A stretch of DNA of 36,606 nucleotides from Candidatus Krumholzibacteriota bacterium (GCA_024277025.1 JAJRWA010000051.1:1-36606), one strand, 5' to 3'. Shown: positions 1 through 8,115, numbered from the stretch's first letter. Notes: generated from the sequence alone by a model not told the origin. Program-made: numbers and translations.

Positions 1-58
1 CACTGCAAAGCGTTTTTCGCTCGGCATCGGTAAGGCGGACAATGTATTTCTTTTCCAC
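1..58 (-). CDS. IS630-like transposase, N-terminal fragment (runs off the window)
   Basis: Reading leftwards from a GTG at 58, 19 codons remain open to the window edge and give (M)EKKYIVRLTDAERKTLCS. The K-Y-x-V-x-L-T-x-x-E-R pattern is typical of the start of IS630-family transposases and their helix-turn-helix domain. An AGGAGG-type ribosome binding site lies about six bases upstream of the GTG. The product would be the DDE transposase that moves the element, inserting at TA dinucleotides. Only the very beginning is visible, so catalytic residues, completeness and element ends cannot be judged. The neighbouring barrel gene stops at 137, so any insertion boundary falls between about 80 and 136. 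A stand-alone HTH protein of the same fold is the alternative. Confidence 0.6.
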   Translation of the reverse strand, partial: MEKKYIVRLTDAERKTLCS

Positions 59-79
59 GGTAGCCCTCCTTGGCTACCG
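58..79 (-). promoter_or_regulatory. Hairpin presenting or hiding the transposase ribosome binding site
   Basis: CGGTAGCC (58-65) and GGCTACCG (72-79) form a perfect 8-bp stem with a 6-base loop. On the minus strand the loop holds AAGGAG, the core of the Shine-Dalgarno site, and the first base of the GTG start closes the stem. In IS10 and IS50, hairpins of this kind limit translation of transposase from readthrough transcripts; applying that here is inference. Confidence 0.5.
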
Positions 80-136
80 AGATGTTCTCATATTTTACCG
101 CTAACGTGAATCACAATTCTGAATGTTGACAGAGCA

Positions 137-2086
137 CTAGTACCTGAACAAGCCGAAGAACTCGACCCCTTCGAAGGCCGGCTCAAACTTGCAGACGCCG
201 CCCGAGCACAGGAATCCGGCCTGGCGTTTGCCGAACCACAGGTTCACGTTGCCGCCGCGGGCGAGAGTGTAGGTGATCTGGCCGGCGGGGAACGGGCCCG
301 ACTTTTCATTGGGTGCCCGCTGTTCATCGAACTTGTTGTTCAACTCCAGGATGGCCGAGTATTGCCAGCTCGGGGCCGTCTCGAACTCCAGCTTGAACCA
401 CTGCTCGTCGTAGGCGCCCCGCTCGATGCCCGGCTCGCTGCCCAGCCGGACGTGTTGCTGTTCGGCCTGCAGGCTGATGGCGTGATCGGCCGTGGCGAAC
501 CAGGTGACCTCGCCCGCCACGGTCTGCCGCAGCCCGTCGCTGTCCTGGTAGCCAAAGGCGGTCAGGAGGCGGAAATCACCCATGCGTTCGGTTTCGGCGC
601 TGAAGTAGCCCAACTGGTAGACCGTCGAGCCGTCCTGCCGTTTGATGTCCGCACCACTGGCCAACAGGGTCAATCCGTCCGGCGTGGTATACATCAGGTC
701 CAGATTCTGTCCCTTTTCGTCATTGGCGTTCAGGGTGTGCGGAGCCCGGTTCAGCAGGGTCCAGGTGAACTCGCGGGCCAGAGCCGGCGGCCGGTTCAGG
801 GACGTGATGCCGTCGGCACGTGAGACGACCTCGAACTTGTCGTAGTCGCTGATCTCCCACGAAGCCGAGAACGGTCCCGAATAGAGATTGACGTTGGCGT
901 AGAGGGCCTGGCCGTAGTCCGTCTCACCGTTGACCGGGTTGTAGTCCCAACCGGTCTTCCAGCCTCGTTCGACGTAGAAATCACCGAAGCCGAAGGTTTC
1001 GCGCACGCGGGCCGCACTGATGTTCTCCCGGTGCACGCTGCCGTCGTCACCCAGAAAGTCATCCGGTCGGTAGGTCATGCCGGTGGCGGCGACGTGCAGG
1101 TTGCGGGTCAGATTGTATTCGGCGTCCACCGCCCGGATGTCCAACTCGCGCACCAGCGGTGTGCCGCTGAAGGAGGTTACCGCGAGCCGGTCGTTCTTGT
1201 AGGAGGCCAGCAGGCCGTCCAGGCGCGTGTCCACGCGGATCGTGCGGTCTTCGTACGAGTTGAAGACCAGGCCGCGGCCGAAGAGACCGTAGAAGTGGCC
1301 GGCGCGTATGGCCACTTCACCCGTGTTGAACTCGAAGTAGCGGTGCTTGATCTCGTTGGTGCGGAATCCCTCTTCGCTGGGAGCCTGGCTGTTGAGCATC
1401 ACGCCGGTCCGGAAGGCACCCAGCTGGTAGGTGACATCGATCCAGTTCTCGACGATTTCCTTCTTGGTGTCGGTGGCGTAACTGTACTCGAAGCGGTCGG
1501 TCGCGGTGACGGCTTCGGACCACGCGGGTTTACCGGTCGAAACCACCGTCCCGGCCGCGGCGGCCTGCACGGCCTGTTCCATCTGGTGTTCGAGCTCGAC
1601 CTCGTCGCCGTCCTTGTAGCCCATGTGGCGGAAGATCTCGCGGCCCTGGGCGTCAAACATGATCAGGAACGGCACGATGCTGTTGACCTGCAGCAGGTTC
1701 TGCAACTCGGCTCCGGGATCCAACAACACGGTCATGTTGGTGTAGCCCTTGGACTGGACGAACGGCGCCACCTTGGCCACGGATTTCGAAGCGTCCGTAC
1801 TGACGGCCAGCAGGGAGATCCGGCCCTGGTATTTTTCGGCCAGACGTTCCAGATGGGGCATTTCCTTGAGGCACGGTTTGCACCAGGTGGCCCAGAAGCT
1901 CACAATCACCGGGCCCTTGGCCAATTCATCGTGGAAACTGACCTTGTCGCCATTGATCGACTCCAGGGTCCAGTTCGGCGTGCCAGTCAGATCGGCTGCG
2001 CCGGCCAAACCGGCCAGGCCCAGCCACAGCACCACGGTTATGGCCGCGTACCGACCCTTGACGATCCGACTGATCGTTCCTTTCAT
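137..2086 (-). CDS. TlpA-type thioredoxin fused to an outer-membrane barrel domain (DUF6029-like)
   Basis: This 649-residue protein has a signal peptide (about 1-30, ending AGA-AD). A TlpA/ResA-like thioredoxin domain follows (about 33-175) with the active site WCKPC (Cys69, Cys72) and the cis-proline region NSIVPF (Pro139). The remaining 470 residues are rich in alternating aromatic strands (for example GHFYGLFGRGLVFNSY) and end in FRY, as expected for an outer-membrane beta-barrel of the DUF6029 kind. Two more cysteines, in CSGGVC (Cys627, Cys632), lie next to the last strands and could be a redox partner; that is inference. It is the last gene of a three-gene operon, 15 bases after the preceding stop, with AAGGAG six bases before the ATG. 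The thioredoxin call is firm; the barrel call rests on composition and memory of the family. Confidence 0.85.
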   Translation of the reverse strand: MKGTISRIVKGRYAAITVVLWLGLAGLAGAADLTGTPNWTLESINGDKVSFHDELAKGPVIVSFWATWCKPCLKEMPHLERLAEKYQGRISLLAVSTDASKSVAKVAPFVQSKGYTNMTVLLDPGAELQNLLQVNSIVPFLIMFDAQGREIFRHMGYKDGDEVELEHQMEQAVQAAAAGTVVSTGKPAWSEAVTATDRFEYSYATDTKKEIVENWIDVTYQLGAFRTGVMLNSQAPSEEGFRTNEIKHRYFEFNTGEVAIRAGHFYGLFGRGLVFNSYEDRTIRVDTRLDGLLASYKNDRLAVTSFSGTPLVRELDIRAVDAEYNLTRNLHVAATGMTYRPDDFLGDDGSVHRENISAARVRETFGFGDFYVERGWKTGWDYNPVNGETDYGQALYANVNLYSGPFSASWEISDYDKFEVVSRADGITSLNRPPALAREFTWTLLNRAPHTLNANDEKGQNLDLMYTTPDGLTLLASGADIKRQDGSTVYQLGYFSAETERMGDFRLLTAFGYQDSDGLRQTVAGEVTWFATADHAISLQAEQQHVRLGSEPGIERGAYDEQWFKLEFETAPSWQYSAILELNNKFDEQRAPNEKSGPFPAGQITYTLARGGNVNLWFGKRQAGFLCSGGVCKFEPAFEGVEFFGLFRY

Positions 2087-2101
2087 CGAGATCTCCTTGG
2101 G

Positions 2102-3490
2102 CTACTTGGCCAGGGTCATTTTGACGACTTGGGCAAACTCGGCCACCCGGATCCGGGCCAGGTAGACACCGGCGGCCAGGCTGCGGTCACTGTCGTCACG
2201 GCCGTTCCAGGCCACGCGGCGCAGTCCCGGCGCGACGGTGCCCTGGAACAAATGGCGCACGGCACGCCCCTGCACGTCGTAAACCGTGACGGTGGCCGGC
2301 ACTTCGGAGTTGCCGCCCACCTCGAACCGAATGCTGGTCTGGGGATTGAAGGGGTTGGGCCAGGCTTCGGGGCGGGTGGCGAAGGTCGGCACTTCGTGGT
2401 CACCGGCTGCCGTCACGGCGCCGCCAAACCAGCTCATGACCTGAGCCATGAAATCGGCCCGCGAAGCGGCGGTCGAGATGCCAGCGAAGCCGAAACCGGC
2501 GAAAATGGACTTGCCGGTGCCCGGATCCGAAGCTACCACGGCCGTGCCGCCGCCGCTGTAGCTGAGACTGGCCAGGCCGCCGCCGGTGGCGGCAATCACG
2601 TCGGGGCTGGTGTTGTCATTGCTGCCGTCCCCGCCGTTGATGGCGTAGCTGCTGCCCGGGAACACGGGATCGCCGCCTGCGCCGGTCACGAAGTCGACGC
2701 TGCCGGTGTTCGCGGTGTAGGCGACGCCGAGGGTGTTCTGGTACCAGGCGCAGGCCGTGGTGTCGAATGACGGACTGCCGGGATCACAGCTGCTGAAAGC
2801 CAGGTCGGCCCCGGACAGGAAGAGGTTGCCGCCACCACCGAGATAGGTTGACAGGCTCGTCATGTCACTCACGTCCAGCGGGGACACGCCCGGGCCCGCG
2901 CCCCAGACCACGGTGTTGAACCGGGCCAGATCCTCGGCTGCGGCCTTGCCCATGCCCGCCAGGTCCCAGGTGGCGCTCGTCAACCCGCCGGCGGTGATCG
3001 CCGCCGTGTACAGGGCGTCGGTGGTTCCGGAGCCGCCGGCCGAGACATAGAGCACATCGGCACCGGAGCTGATGACCGTAAAAACACCGAAGGCATTGTC
3101 GGCCGGATTGTTCTTGCTGACCAGGGTGATATCCGTCCAGCCCTTGCCCGCCACGGTGATGGGCGTGATGTCGATGATCAGGTCCTTCGTCTGGCCCGGC
3201 TCGAGAATCAATTCGATATCCACGATGAAGGGCGGATAGCAGAGCAGATCCTCGCAGAGGGAGGCGACCCAGTCCGGCGCCATGTTCTTGACCATGTTCA
3301 CCATCACCGTGTCGGTCGTCGCGCCGGTGTTGGTGACGAAGGTGTGGAAGGCTTCGATTTCGAAGAAATCGTTCACCGATCCGTTGTGGTCGTACACCCA
3401 GTCGAAGCCGGCCTGGGCCGGGACCGACATGGCACCCAGCGCCAGGGCGAGAGTCAGCGCGCAGAGCAGTTTTCTGAAAGTGGCGGTCAT
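2102..3490 (-). CDS. Secreted protein with C-terminal FlgD-like Ig sorting domain
   Basis: The 462-residue product begins with a clear signal peptide (about 1-27, ALGAMSVPAQA). Residues of about 30-140 look like a beta-sandwich. Residues 145-350 resemble a Rossmann or glutamine-amidotransferase-like module (DVLYVSAGG, GGGGNLFLSGADLA), which also occurs in the 1009-residue protein at 8172-11201. The last 85 residues are the FlgD-type Ig domain with WPNPFNPQTS, VYDVQGRAVR, WNGRDD and AAGVYLARI, ending in K. In FCB bacteria such domains direct or anchor proteins exported across the outer membrane. Its ATG overlaps the stop of the upstream lipoprotein gene (ATGA, 3487-3490), so the two are translationally coupled. 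No catalytic motif was recognised, and the exact function is unknown. Confidence 0.8.
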   Translation of the reverse strand: MTATFRKLLCALTLALALGAMSVPAQAGFDWVYDHNGSVNDFFEIEAFHTFVTNTGATTDTVMVNMVKNMAPDWVASLCEDLLCYPPFIVDIELILEPGQTKDLIIDITPITVAGKGWTDITLVSKNNPADNAFGVFTVISSGADVLYVSAGGSGTTDALYTAAITAGGLTSATWDLAGMGKAAAEDLARFNTVVWGAGPGVSPLDVSDMTSLSTYLGGGGNLFLSGADLAFSSCDPGSPSFDTTACAWYQNTLGVAYTANTGSVDFVTGAGGDPVFPGSSYAINGGDGSNDNTSPDVIAATGGGLASLSYSGGGTAVVASDPGTGKSIFAGFGFAGISTAASRADFMAQVMSWFGGAVTAAGDHEVPTFATRPEAWPNPFNPQTSIRFEVGGNSEVPATVTVYDVQGRAVRHLFQGTVAPGLRRVAWNGRDDSDRSLAAGVYLARIRVAEFAQVVKMTLAK

Positions 3491-4737
3491 CGCGGGTTTC
3501 CTCCGGTTTTTTCCAACTCGCCATACGAGCCGGCCTGAATGATCGTGTAATCGGTGCCATGCTGTACCAGGGCCATGACCGCGAGGTTGTCCAGCGGCCA
3601 GTCACTGCGGGCCAGCGTCACGTCATATACCTGCGGGGTGCCGGCCGTCAGTTGCCCCAGCGCGGGCGGGGTGTCCACCCGGTCACGGAAGACGTTGTGG
3701 AAAACGGTCTGGCCGTTGGTGCCGGGAGTCAGGCCGCGTTCGTTGAAATCGATTTCCTGTTCGAAAAGGGCCACGAAGAGATTGTAACCCGTCAGGTCCA
3801 CGTCCCGGTCCGGTTGCAGGGTGACCGCGACCGGGATCTGGGGGTTCGAAAAATCGGCGCTGAGGTCGATCCGGAAACCGGGGTCAATCAGCAAACCGGC
3901 CGTGACCGAGGCTTCCATGGCGACGGCGTCCAGGGCGTCGGTGCGTTTGACACCGTCGGTGAACAGGCCGGGGGCGCCCAGTACGACGTAGTTGGTGAAG
4001 CGATCCGAATTCTCGGTCGGGTTGTACTGGTAGAGGGGGTCGGAGAAGTTGGGCCAACTGACGGCGTACTCGATGTACAGGACCCGGTCAGCCGTGAATT
4101 CGGGCTTGGCCCGCATGGCCAGCAGGTTGTCCGTCAACTGGGGACAGGGGCCACAGTTGATGTTGGCGAATCCTTCGAGCACGACCGTCCGCTGCGAGCG
4201 CAGAGCGAAGGTCTCGGCCGGTACCGTCAGTACCGAATCCTCGATGACTTCAACGGTGAAGCTGGGCGGTGAGACCACGTAGGTGTCCAGCGCCAGGGAA
4301 ACATCCACCGCTCCGGGCGCGAGATTGGCCACTGTGGCGGGCGTGACCAGGCCGGTGTCCGTCCCGTCAATGATGATCCGCGCCCCCGCGGGCTGGGAGG
4401 TGATCAAGAGGGCCGTCTTGGACAGGGCGAAAGCGAGCGTGATGTCGTCCAGCGGCGCCAGGTCGACGGGAATGTCACCGGGCGTCGAGACGAAATCAGG
4501 CATGATGACGCTGATGACGTAGCGGGCGGCGTACAGGCCGGCAAAGGTGTGGGGTGTCACCTCGCCCGTGTCCTGGCCGTCAAAAAGGATAGCTGCGCCG
4601 GGTGGCGTCGAGACCACCGTTATATCACCCGGGGCAAATGAAGGCGCCTCACGGCCGCACGAGGCCACGCCCAGCAGGACAAGGAGCGTTGCCAGAGCCT
4701 GCGTCCAGCGGCGCGGGCGGTACTTGAAAAAGCGCAC
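3487..4737 (-). CDS. Lipoprotein with two PEGA domains and an Omp28-like CGPC thioredoxin-fold domain
   Basis: A GTG start gives 416 residues with a lipoprotein signal ending in VASC (lipidated Cys27). Two PEGA repeats follow at about 39-105 (STPPGAAILFDGQDTG) and 110-178 (SQPAGARIIIDGTDTG); PEGA domains are typical of surface or S-layer-associated proteins. From about 183 the sequence matches Omp28-type outer-membrane proteins: VVLEGFANINCGPCPQ carries a CGPC redox motif (Cys195, Cys198), and APGLFTDG lies further on. It opens the three-gene operon whose last product is a TlpA-barrel fusion, so a role in thiol-disulfide exchange on exported proteins is plausible but inferred. The binding site before the GTG is weak (AGG seven bases upstream). 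It is transcribed from a likely promoter at 4822-4851. Confidence 0.82.
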   Translation of the reverse strand: MRFFKYRPRRWTQALATLLVLLGVASCGREAPSFAPGDITVVSTPPGAAILFDGQDTGEVTPHTFAGLYAARYVISVIMPDFVSTPGDIPVDLAPLDDITLAFALSKTALLITSQPAGARIIIDGTDTGLVTPATVANLAPGAVDVSLALDTYVVSPPSFTVEVIEDSVLTVPAETFALRSQRTVVLEGFANINCGPCPQLTDNLLAMRAKPEFTADRVLYIEYAVSWPNFSDPLYQYNPTENSDRFTNYVVLGAPGLFTDGVKRTDALDAVAMEASVTAGLLIDPGFRIDLSADFSNPQIPVAVTLQPDRDVDLTGYNLFVALFEQEIDFNERGLTPGTNGQTVFHNVFRDRVDTPPALGQLTAGTPQVYDVTLARSDWPLDNLAVMALVQHGTDYTIIQAGSYGELEKTGGNPR

Positions 4738-4821
4738 GATTTCACCTGTCGGGTTGCAACCTGGAGTGGTCAGGGGTGAATCCAGGTCATAGGAAAGCGT
4801 ACATTTCGGTTTTCAGTTTCA

Positions 4822-4851
4822 AGTATACGTCCGTTCGCCGCATTTCGTCAA
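4822..4851 (-). promoter_or_regulatory. Sigma70-like promoter of the PEGA/TlpA operon
   Basis: On the minus strand TTGACG (4851-4846), an 18-base spacer and TATACT (4827-4822) make a good vegetative promoter. It lies about 85 bases before the GTG at 4737. It is the best promoter match in the 226-base divergent gap shared with the carboxypeptidase gene. Confidence 0.55.
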
Positions 4852-4963
4852 TACGGCCGGCGCAGCTTATTTCGTCCCCGGAGTGGATTTTAAGGATCGT
4901 TACATGTTATCATTGTTGGGAATGAAGAGGGGCTTACTGCAGATTTGGGGAGGGAATTCCGTT

Positions 4964-6739
4964 TTGACGAATCGTACACTCCGTCAACTGAGCGCCATTG
5001 GTGCTGTATTTGTTTTGATGGCAATCGCTTGGACTGCGGTTGCCGCAGATATCCCCGTCGATGCCCAGGGGCGTCCCCAGTGGCAGGAGCGTCAGTGGGC
5101 TGACTTCCCCGTGCAGATCCGGGTCTCGGGCCCGACGGAACTGCGCCAGCTTCTGTCCCGGGTCCCGCTGGCCGGATTCAGCCGGGAAGACCTGCGTCCG
5201 GACGGCGTGCTGAGCGTGCGGGTGACTCCGGCGGAAGCGGCGGCCCTGTCGGCTGCCGGCGTCAGTTACGTGCGGCTGCCGGATCGGGAAAAGGCGGGCC
5301 GGCAAGCCGCTGAGCAGGCCTGGGCCCAACGGTTTGCCGCCGGCGAGACCCCGGTGCCGCTGGCCGACAAGTCTGACGCGGCCGCCCTGGACTACTACCC
5401 GACCCACGCCGAGATCGGCACCTTGCTGGCTGATCTGGCGGCGGCCTATCCCGCGATCTGCCGCACCTTCACCTGGGGCCAGACGGTACAGGGCCGCGAA
5501 CTGTGGGGGCTGGTCGTCTCGGCCGACGTGAACAACACCACGGCCGAGCCCGAGGTGCGGCTGAGCAGCACCATGCACGGCAACGAGGTCACGGGGATGA
5601 TCCTGTTGGTGGACCTGGCCCACCACCTGGTGCAGAACTACGGCCAACCGGGCTACGCGGATGTGACCAGCCTGGTGGACAATACCGAGATCCACATCAT
5701 GCCCCTGCACAACCCGGACGGCTACGTGGCCGGGGGGCGCTACAATGCCAACGGCGTGGATCTGAACCGCAACTTCCCCCTGCCGGCCGGCACCCACCCG
5801 GTGCAGGAGATCGAGAATCTGGGCTTCATGGCCTACGCCAACGCCCACCATTTCGTGATTAGCCAGAACGGACACGGCGGGGCGCTGGTCGTGAACTACC
5901 CCTGGGACTACACCTACACCCGGGCGCCGGATGACGCGGCGATTATCCAGCTCAGCCTGGAATATTCATCCTGGAATCTGCCCATGTTCAACGGCTCGTT
6001 CACCGATGGCATCACCAACGGCGCGGATTGGTATCCGGTCAACGGCAGCGTGCAGGACTGGTCGTACGACCAGACGGACTGCATCGACGTGACGATCGAA
6101 GTGAGCAACACCAAGTGGCCCGCGGCCTCGACCCTGGCCGGCTACTGGGACGACAACCGGGAAAGCCTGCTGCACTACATCGCGGCGGCGCGCTACGGGG
6201 TCAATGGCGTGGTCACCGACGCGACCAGCGGGCTGCCGCTGGACGCCACCGTCACGGTGACCGGCAACACCATGAGCGTGCACACCGATCCGGCCCACGG
6301 CGACTACTACAAGTTGCTGGCCACCGGCACCTACGAACTGACTTTCAGTGCTGATGGTTATGATCCGGTCACGATTGCGGATGTGACCACGACCTGGGGC
6401 ACACCCACGGTGCTGGACGTGCAACTGAGTCTGTCGGGTTCGTCCGTGCCGGCGGCCGGGCCGGGGAAATTGCTGCTGGCGGCCCGACCCAATCCGTTCA
6501 ATCCGGCGACGCGGTTGACTTTGAATGTGCCGGCGGCCGGGTCGGTCGCAGTCGGTGTCTATGACCTGCGCGGGCGTCTGGTGCGTTCGCTGCTGGTGGC
6601 GGACCTGCCGGCCGGGGAGACTACGCTGAACTGGAACGGGCAGGCTGATGACGGGGCGACCGCGCCCAGCGGGGTGTACTTCGCCCGGGCGCAGACGGCC
6701 CAGGGTGCGGCAACCGTCAAGTTGATGCTGCTCAAATAA
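4964..6739 (+). CDS. Secreted M14 zinc carboxypeptidase with regulatory-like domain and C-terminal Ig sorting domain
   Basis: I place the start at the TTG at 4964, behind GGGGAGGG (4947-4954), because it gives a normal signal peptide (TNRTLRQLS to AWTAVAA). The frame stays open upstream, and the ATG at 4904, with AAGGA seven bases before it, is the alternative. From the TTG the protein has 591 residues. The M14 catalytic domain covers about 140-410: HGNE supplies zinc ligands His205 and Glu208, NGHGG supplies His304, and TIEVSNTKWP carries the general base Glu379. NPDGY and GVDLNRNFP are also classic family motifs. A carboxypeptidase regulatory-like beta domain (GVVTDATSGLPLDATVTV) follows. 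The last 80 residues are the FlgD-type Ig domain (RPNPFNPAT, YDLRGRLVR, SGVYFARA). It probably trims peptides outside the cell or at the surface. Confidence 0.9.
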   Translation: MTNRTLRQLSAIGAVFVLMAIAWTAVAADIPVDAQGRPQWQERQWADFPVQIRVSGPTELRQLLSRVPLAGFSREDLRPDGVLSVRVTPAEAAALSAAGVSYVRLPDREKAGRQAAEQAWAQRFAAGETPVPLADKSDAAALDYYPTHAEIGTLLADLAAAYPAICRTFTWGQTVQGRELWGLVVSADVNNTTAEPEVRLSSTMHGNEVTGMILLVDLAHHLVQNYGQPGYADVTSLVDNTEIHIMPLHNPDGYVAGGRYNANGVDLNRNFPLPAGTHPVQEIENLGFMAYANAHHFVISQNGHGGALVVNYPWDYTYTRAPDDAAIIQLSLEYSSWNLPMFNGSFTDGITNGADWYPVNGSVQDWSYDQTDCIDVTIEVSNTKWPAASTLAGYWDDNRESLLHYIAAARYGVNGVVTDATSGLPLDATVTVTGNTMSVHTDPAHGDYYKLLATGTYELTFSADGYDPVTIADVTTTWGTPTVLDVQLSLSGSSVPAAGPGKLLLAARPNPFNPATRLTLNVPAAGSVAVGVYDLRGRLVRSLLVADLPAGETTLNWNGQADDGATAPSGVYFARAQTAQGAATVKLMLLK

Positions 6740-6750
6740 GTAGATTTCGG

Positions 6751-6770
6751 GGGCCGCGGCAGCGCGGCCC
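6751..6770. terminator. Possible bidirectional terminator hairpin between converging genes
   Basis: GGGCCGCG (6751-6758) and CGCGGCCC (6763-6770) pair perfectly around GCAG. The hairpin sits 11 bases after the carboxypeptidase stop and touches the stop of the converging glycosyltransferase gene. There is no T-run on either side, so it may only protect transcript ends. Confidence 0.4.
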
Positions 6771-7546
6771 TACTTCAGGTACAGCCGTTTCAGGTGCTTC
6801 AGAAACGTGTACTGGTAGGCGTACAATCCGGCCACAAAACCCACCTGACCGTCCCGCCAGCCACCCTTGCGCAGATACCACTTCACCCAGGCGCCCAGCG
6901 CGTGGGAAAACACGCCGAACCACGATGTGGTCTGCCCCTTGCGCTTCATCTCGCGGGCGGCCAGGGTCGAGTACTGGTTCAACTTGGCGTACAGGTCTTC
7001 GATGGAGTCGCAACTGTAGTGGAGCAACGCGCCACGGTCGATGCGTTCGTCCGAGACCACGCCGGTCGGCGACTCGTGGACCAGGTTGCCCACGTCGTGG
7101 TAGCGCACCTTGTCCCGGCGGAACAGCCGGATCGGATAGTCCGGACTGATCACCGGCAGCAGGCAGCGCACTTCCCGGCCGAACAGGAACCAGCGTCGGC
7201 GCAGCTTGAAGGCCTCGATCTCGCGGCCGCCGGGGCGGAAAGCGGCGGCCTTCAGTTCAGCCAGGCGCGCGGCCATTTCCGGGTCCATCACCTCGTCCGA
7301 ATCCAGGGCCAGCACCCAGTCGTGGCGGCAACTGTCCTGGGCGAAATTGCGCTGGGCGCCGAAGTGATCGAAGGGCCGCTCCAGCCACACGGCCTCGTAC
7401 TGTCGGGCAATGGCCCGCGTCTCATCCTGCGAGCCGGAATCGACGATGACGATCTCATCGGCAATGTCCCGCACGGCGCCCAGCACTTCGGCCAGATAGC
7501 GGTCGCTGTTGCGGGTCAGGACGTAGACTGACAACTGGGTGTCCAT
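6770..7546 (-). CDS. Family 2 glycosyltransferase, LPS-core (WaaE/KdtX)-like
   Basis: The 258-residue protein has a GT-A nucleotide-sugar fold: LSVYVLTRNSDRYLAEVL at the start, DEIVIVDSGSQDET at 30-43, FGAQRNFAQ at 62-70 and the metal-binding LALDSDEVMDPE with DSD at 82-84. This set matches the WaaE/KdtX branch of family 2 enzymes, which add a sugar, often glucose, to the lipopolysaccharide inner core in the cytoplasm. The C-terminus (WFGVFSHALGAWVKWYLRKGG, YAYQYTFLKHLKRLYLK) is also typical of this branch. It stands alone, converging on the carboxypeptidase gene, with no other polysaccharide gene in view, so the acceptor is unknown. Family membership is firm; the LPS role is inferred. Confidence 0.85.
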   Translation of the reverse strand: MDTQLSVYVLTRNSDRYLAEVLGAVRDIADEIVIVDSGSQDETRAIARQYEAVWLERPFDHFGAQRNFAQDSCRHDWVLALDSDEVMDPEMAARLAELKAAAFRPGGREIEAFKLRRRWFLFGREVRCLLPVISPDYPIRLFRRDKVRYHDVGNLVHESPTGVVSDERIDRGALLHYSCDSIEDLYAKLNQYSTLAAREMKRKGQTTSWFGVFSHALGAWVKWYLRKGGWRDGQVGFVAGLYAYQYTFLKHLKRLYLK

Positions 7547-7657
7547 GGCTGCTTTCGGTGAGTTCGGGTTTGTCGGCGAGCAATCGCAACGGGTTTGAAA
7601 CGGAATCTTAGGCTGGTTGGACCGGGGGCGTCAACCTCCGCTAGTGACGATGCGGGC

Positions 7658-7685
7658 GTGCCGGGCCGGCGGGCCCGTCTGGCAC
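7658..7685. repeat. GC-rich bulged hairpin in the 7547-8171 gap
   Basis: GTGCCGGGCC (7658-7667) pairs with GGCCC (7672-7676) and GGCAC (7681-7685) around a GGCG loop, with a 4-base bulge on the 3' side. There is no T-run. It lies about 110 bases upstream of the glycosyltransferase start and is one of several inverted repeats in this gap. Whether it recurs elsewhere cannot be seen. Confidence 0.4.
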
Positions 7686-7765
7686 CCGCTTGCCCCGGCC
7701 TGTTCTGAAATCGTATACTCAGCGAGGTCCGATACTCGCTCGTATCGACAGACCAGAAAGACTAG

Positions 7766-7897
7766 ATGACTACCCGTACCCTGTTCGCCACAGTGGGCGT
7801 TTGCCTGCTTGCTGCCGCGGTGTCGTCGGGAGTGTATTTCCACGAAGCAAAGATGGGCGATGATATCAAGGCCGCCAAGATGGCGCGGCTGAGGTAG
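7766..7897 (+). pseudogene. Remnant of a C-terminal FlgD-like Ig (sorting) domain
   Basis: A 43-codon frame from ATG 7766 to TAG 7895-7897 ends AVSSGVYFHEAKMGDDIKAAKMARLR. Its last 25 residues align with the end of the intact protein encoded at 8172-11201 (AVSSGVYLYEARMGEEARVAKMVLLK): AVSSGVY, then EA-MG, then AKM at identical spacing. The first 18 codons do not match the Ig domain. This is most simply the 3' stump of a deleted paralogue upstream of the surviving gene. A tiny translated protein cannot be excluded, but no clear ribosome binding site precedes the ATG. Confidence 0.65.
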
Positions 7898-7939
7898 CGC
7901 GGGTCACGAAATCGACTGCAGGCCAACTGTTTTTGGTAG

Positions 7940-7959
7940 GGACGGTCTTTCCTCCGTCC
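7940..7959. repeat. Short inverted repeat GGACGG/CCGTCC
   Basis: GGACGG (7940-7945) and CCGTCC (7954-7959) form a 6-bp stem with an 8-base loop TCTTTCCT. It directly follows the decayed Ig fragment and could be its old terminator or an interspersed repeat; no T-run follows. Confidence 0.35.
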
Positions 7960-8050
7960 GCTTCTGGTGCAACCAGTCAGGGTGGGGGTTGGGGCGTCTG
8001 CATATTTCAAGGGGCGAATTACTCTTGTCTCATGATTCTGGCGGCGAGCC

Positions 8051-8115
8051 CCCGCGATGCGGGTGCCGGCGGATCGACTTGATGATTTGTACGAGAATCC
8101 CGCACGCGTGCGGGA
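8051..8115. repeat. REP-like pair of palindromes upstream of the 1009-residue secreted protein
   Basis: CCCGC-GAT-GCGGG (8051-8063) is followed by the perfect 18-bp palindrome TCCCGCACG/CGTGCGGGA (8098-8115). Two GC-rich palindromes sharing the CCCGC/GCGGG core within 65 bases of non-coding DNA resemble bacterial REP/BIME units. They lie 57 bases before the start codon at 8172, so an effect on that mRNA leader is also possible. Confidence 0.45.

Noticed and set aside
4883..4963. Longer N-terminus of the carboxypeptidase from 4883 or 4904
   Set aside because: The TTG at 4964 has the best ribosome binding site and yields a normal signal peptide, while the longer form buries the signal behind about 20 extra residues. 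The ATG at 4904 stays possible.
7631..7843. 70-codon minus-strand frame in the gap between the glycosyltransferase and the large secreted protein
   Set aside because: It has no ribosome binding site or domain-like character, and it lies opposite the better-supported Ig remnant.
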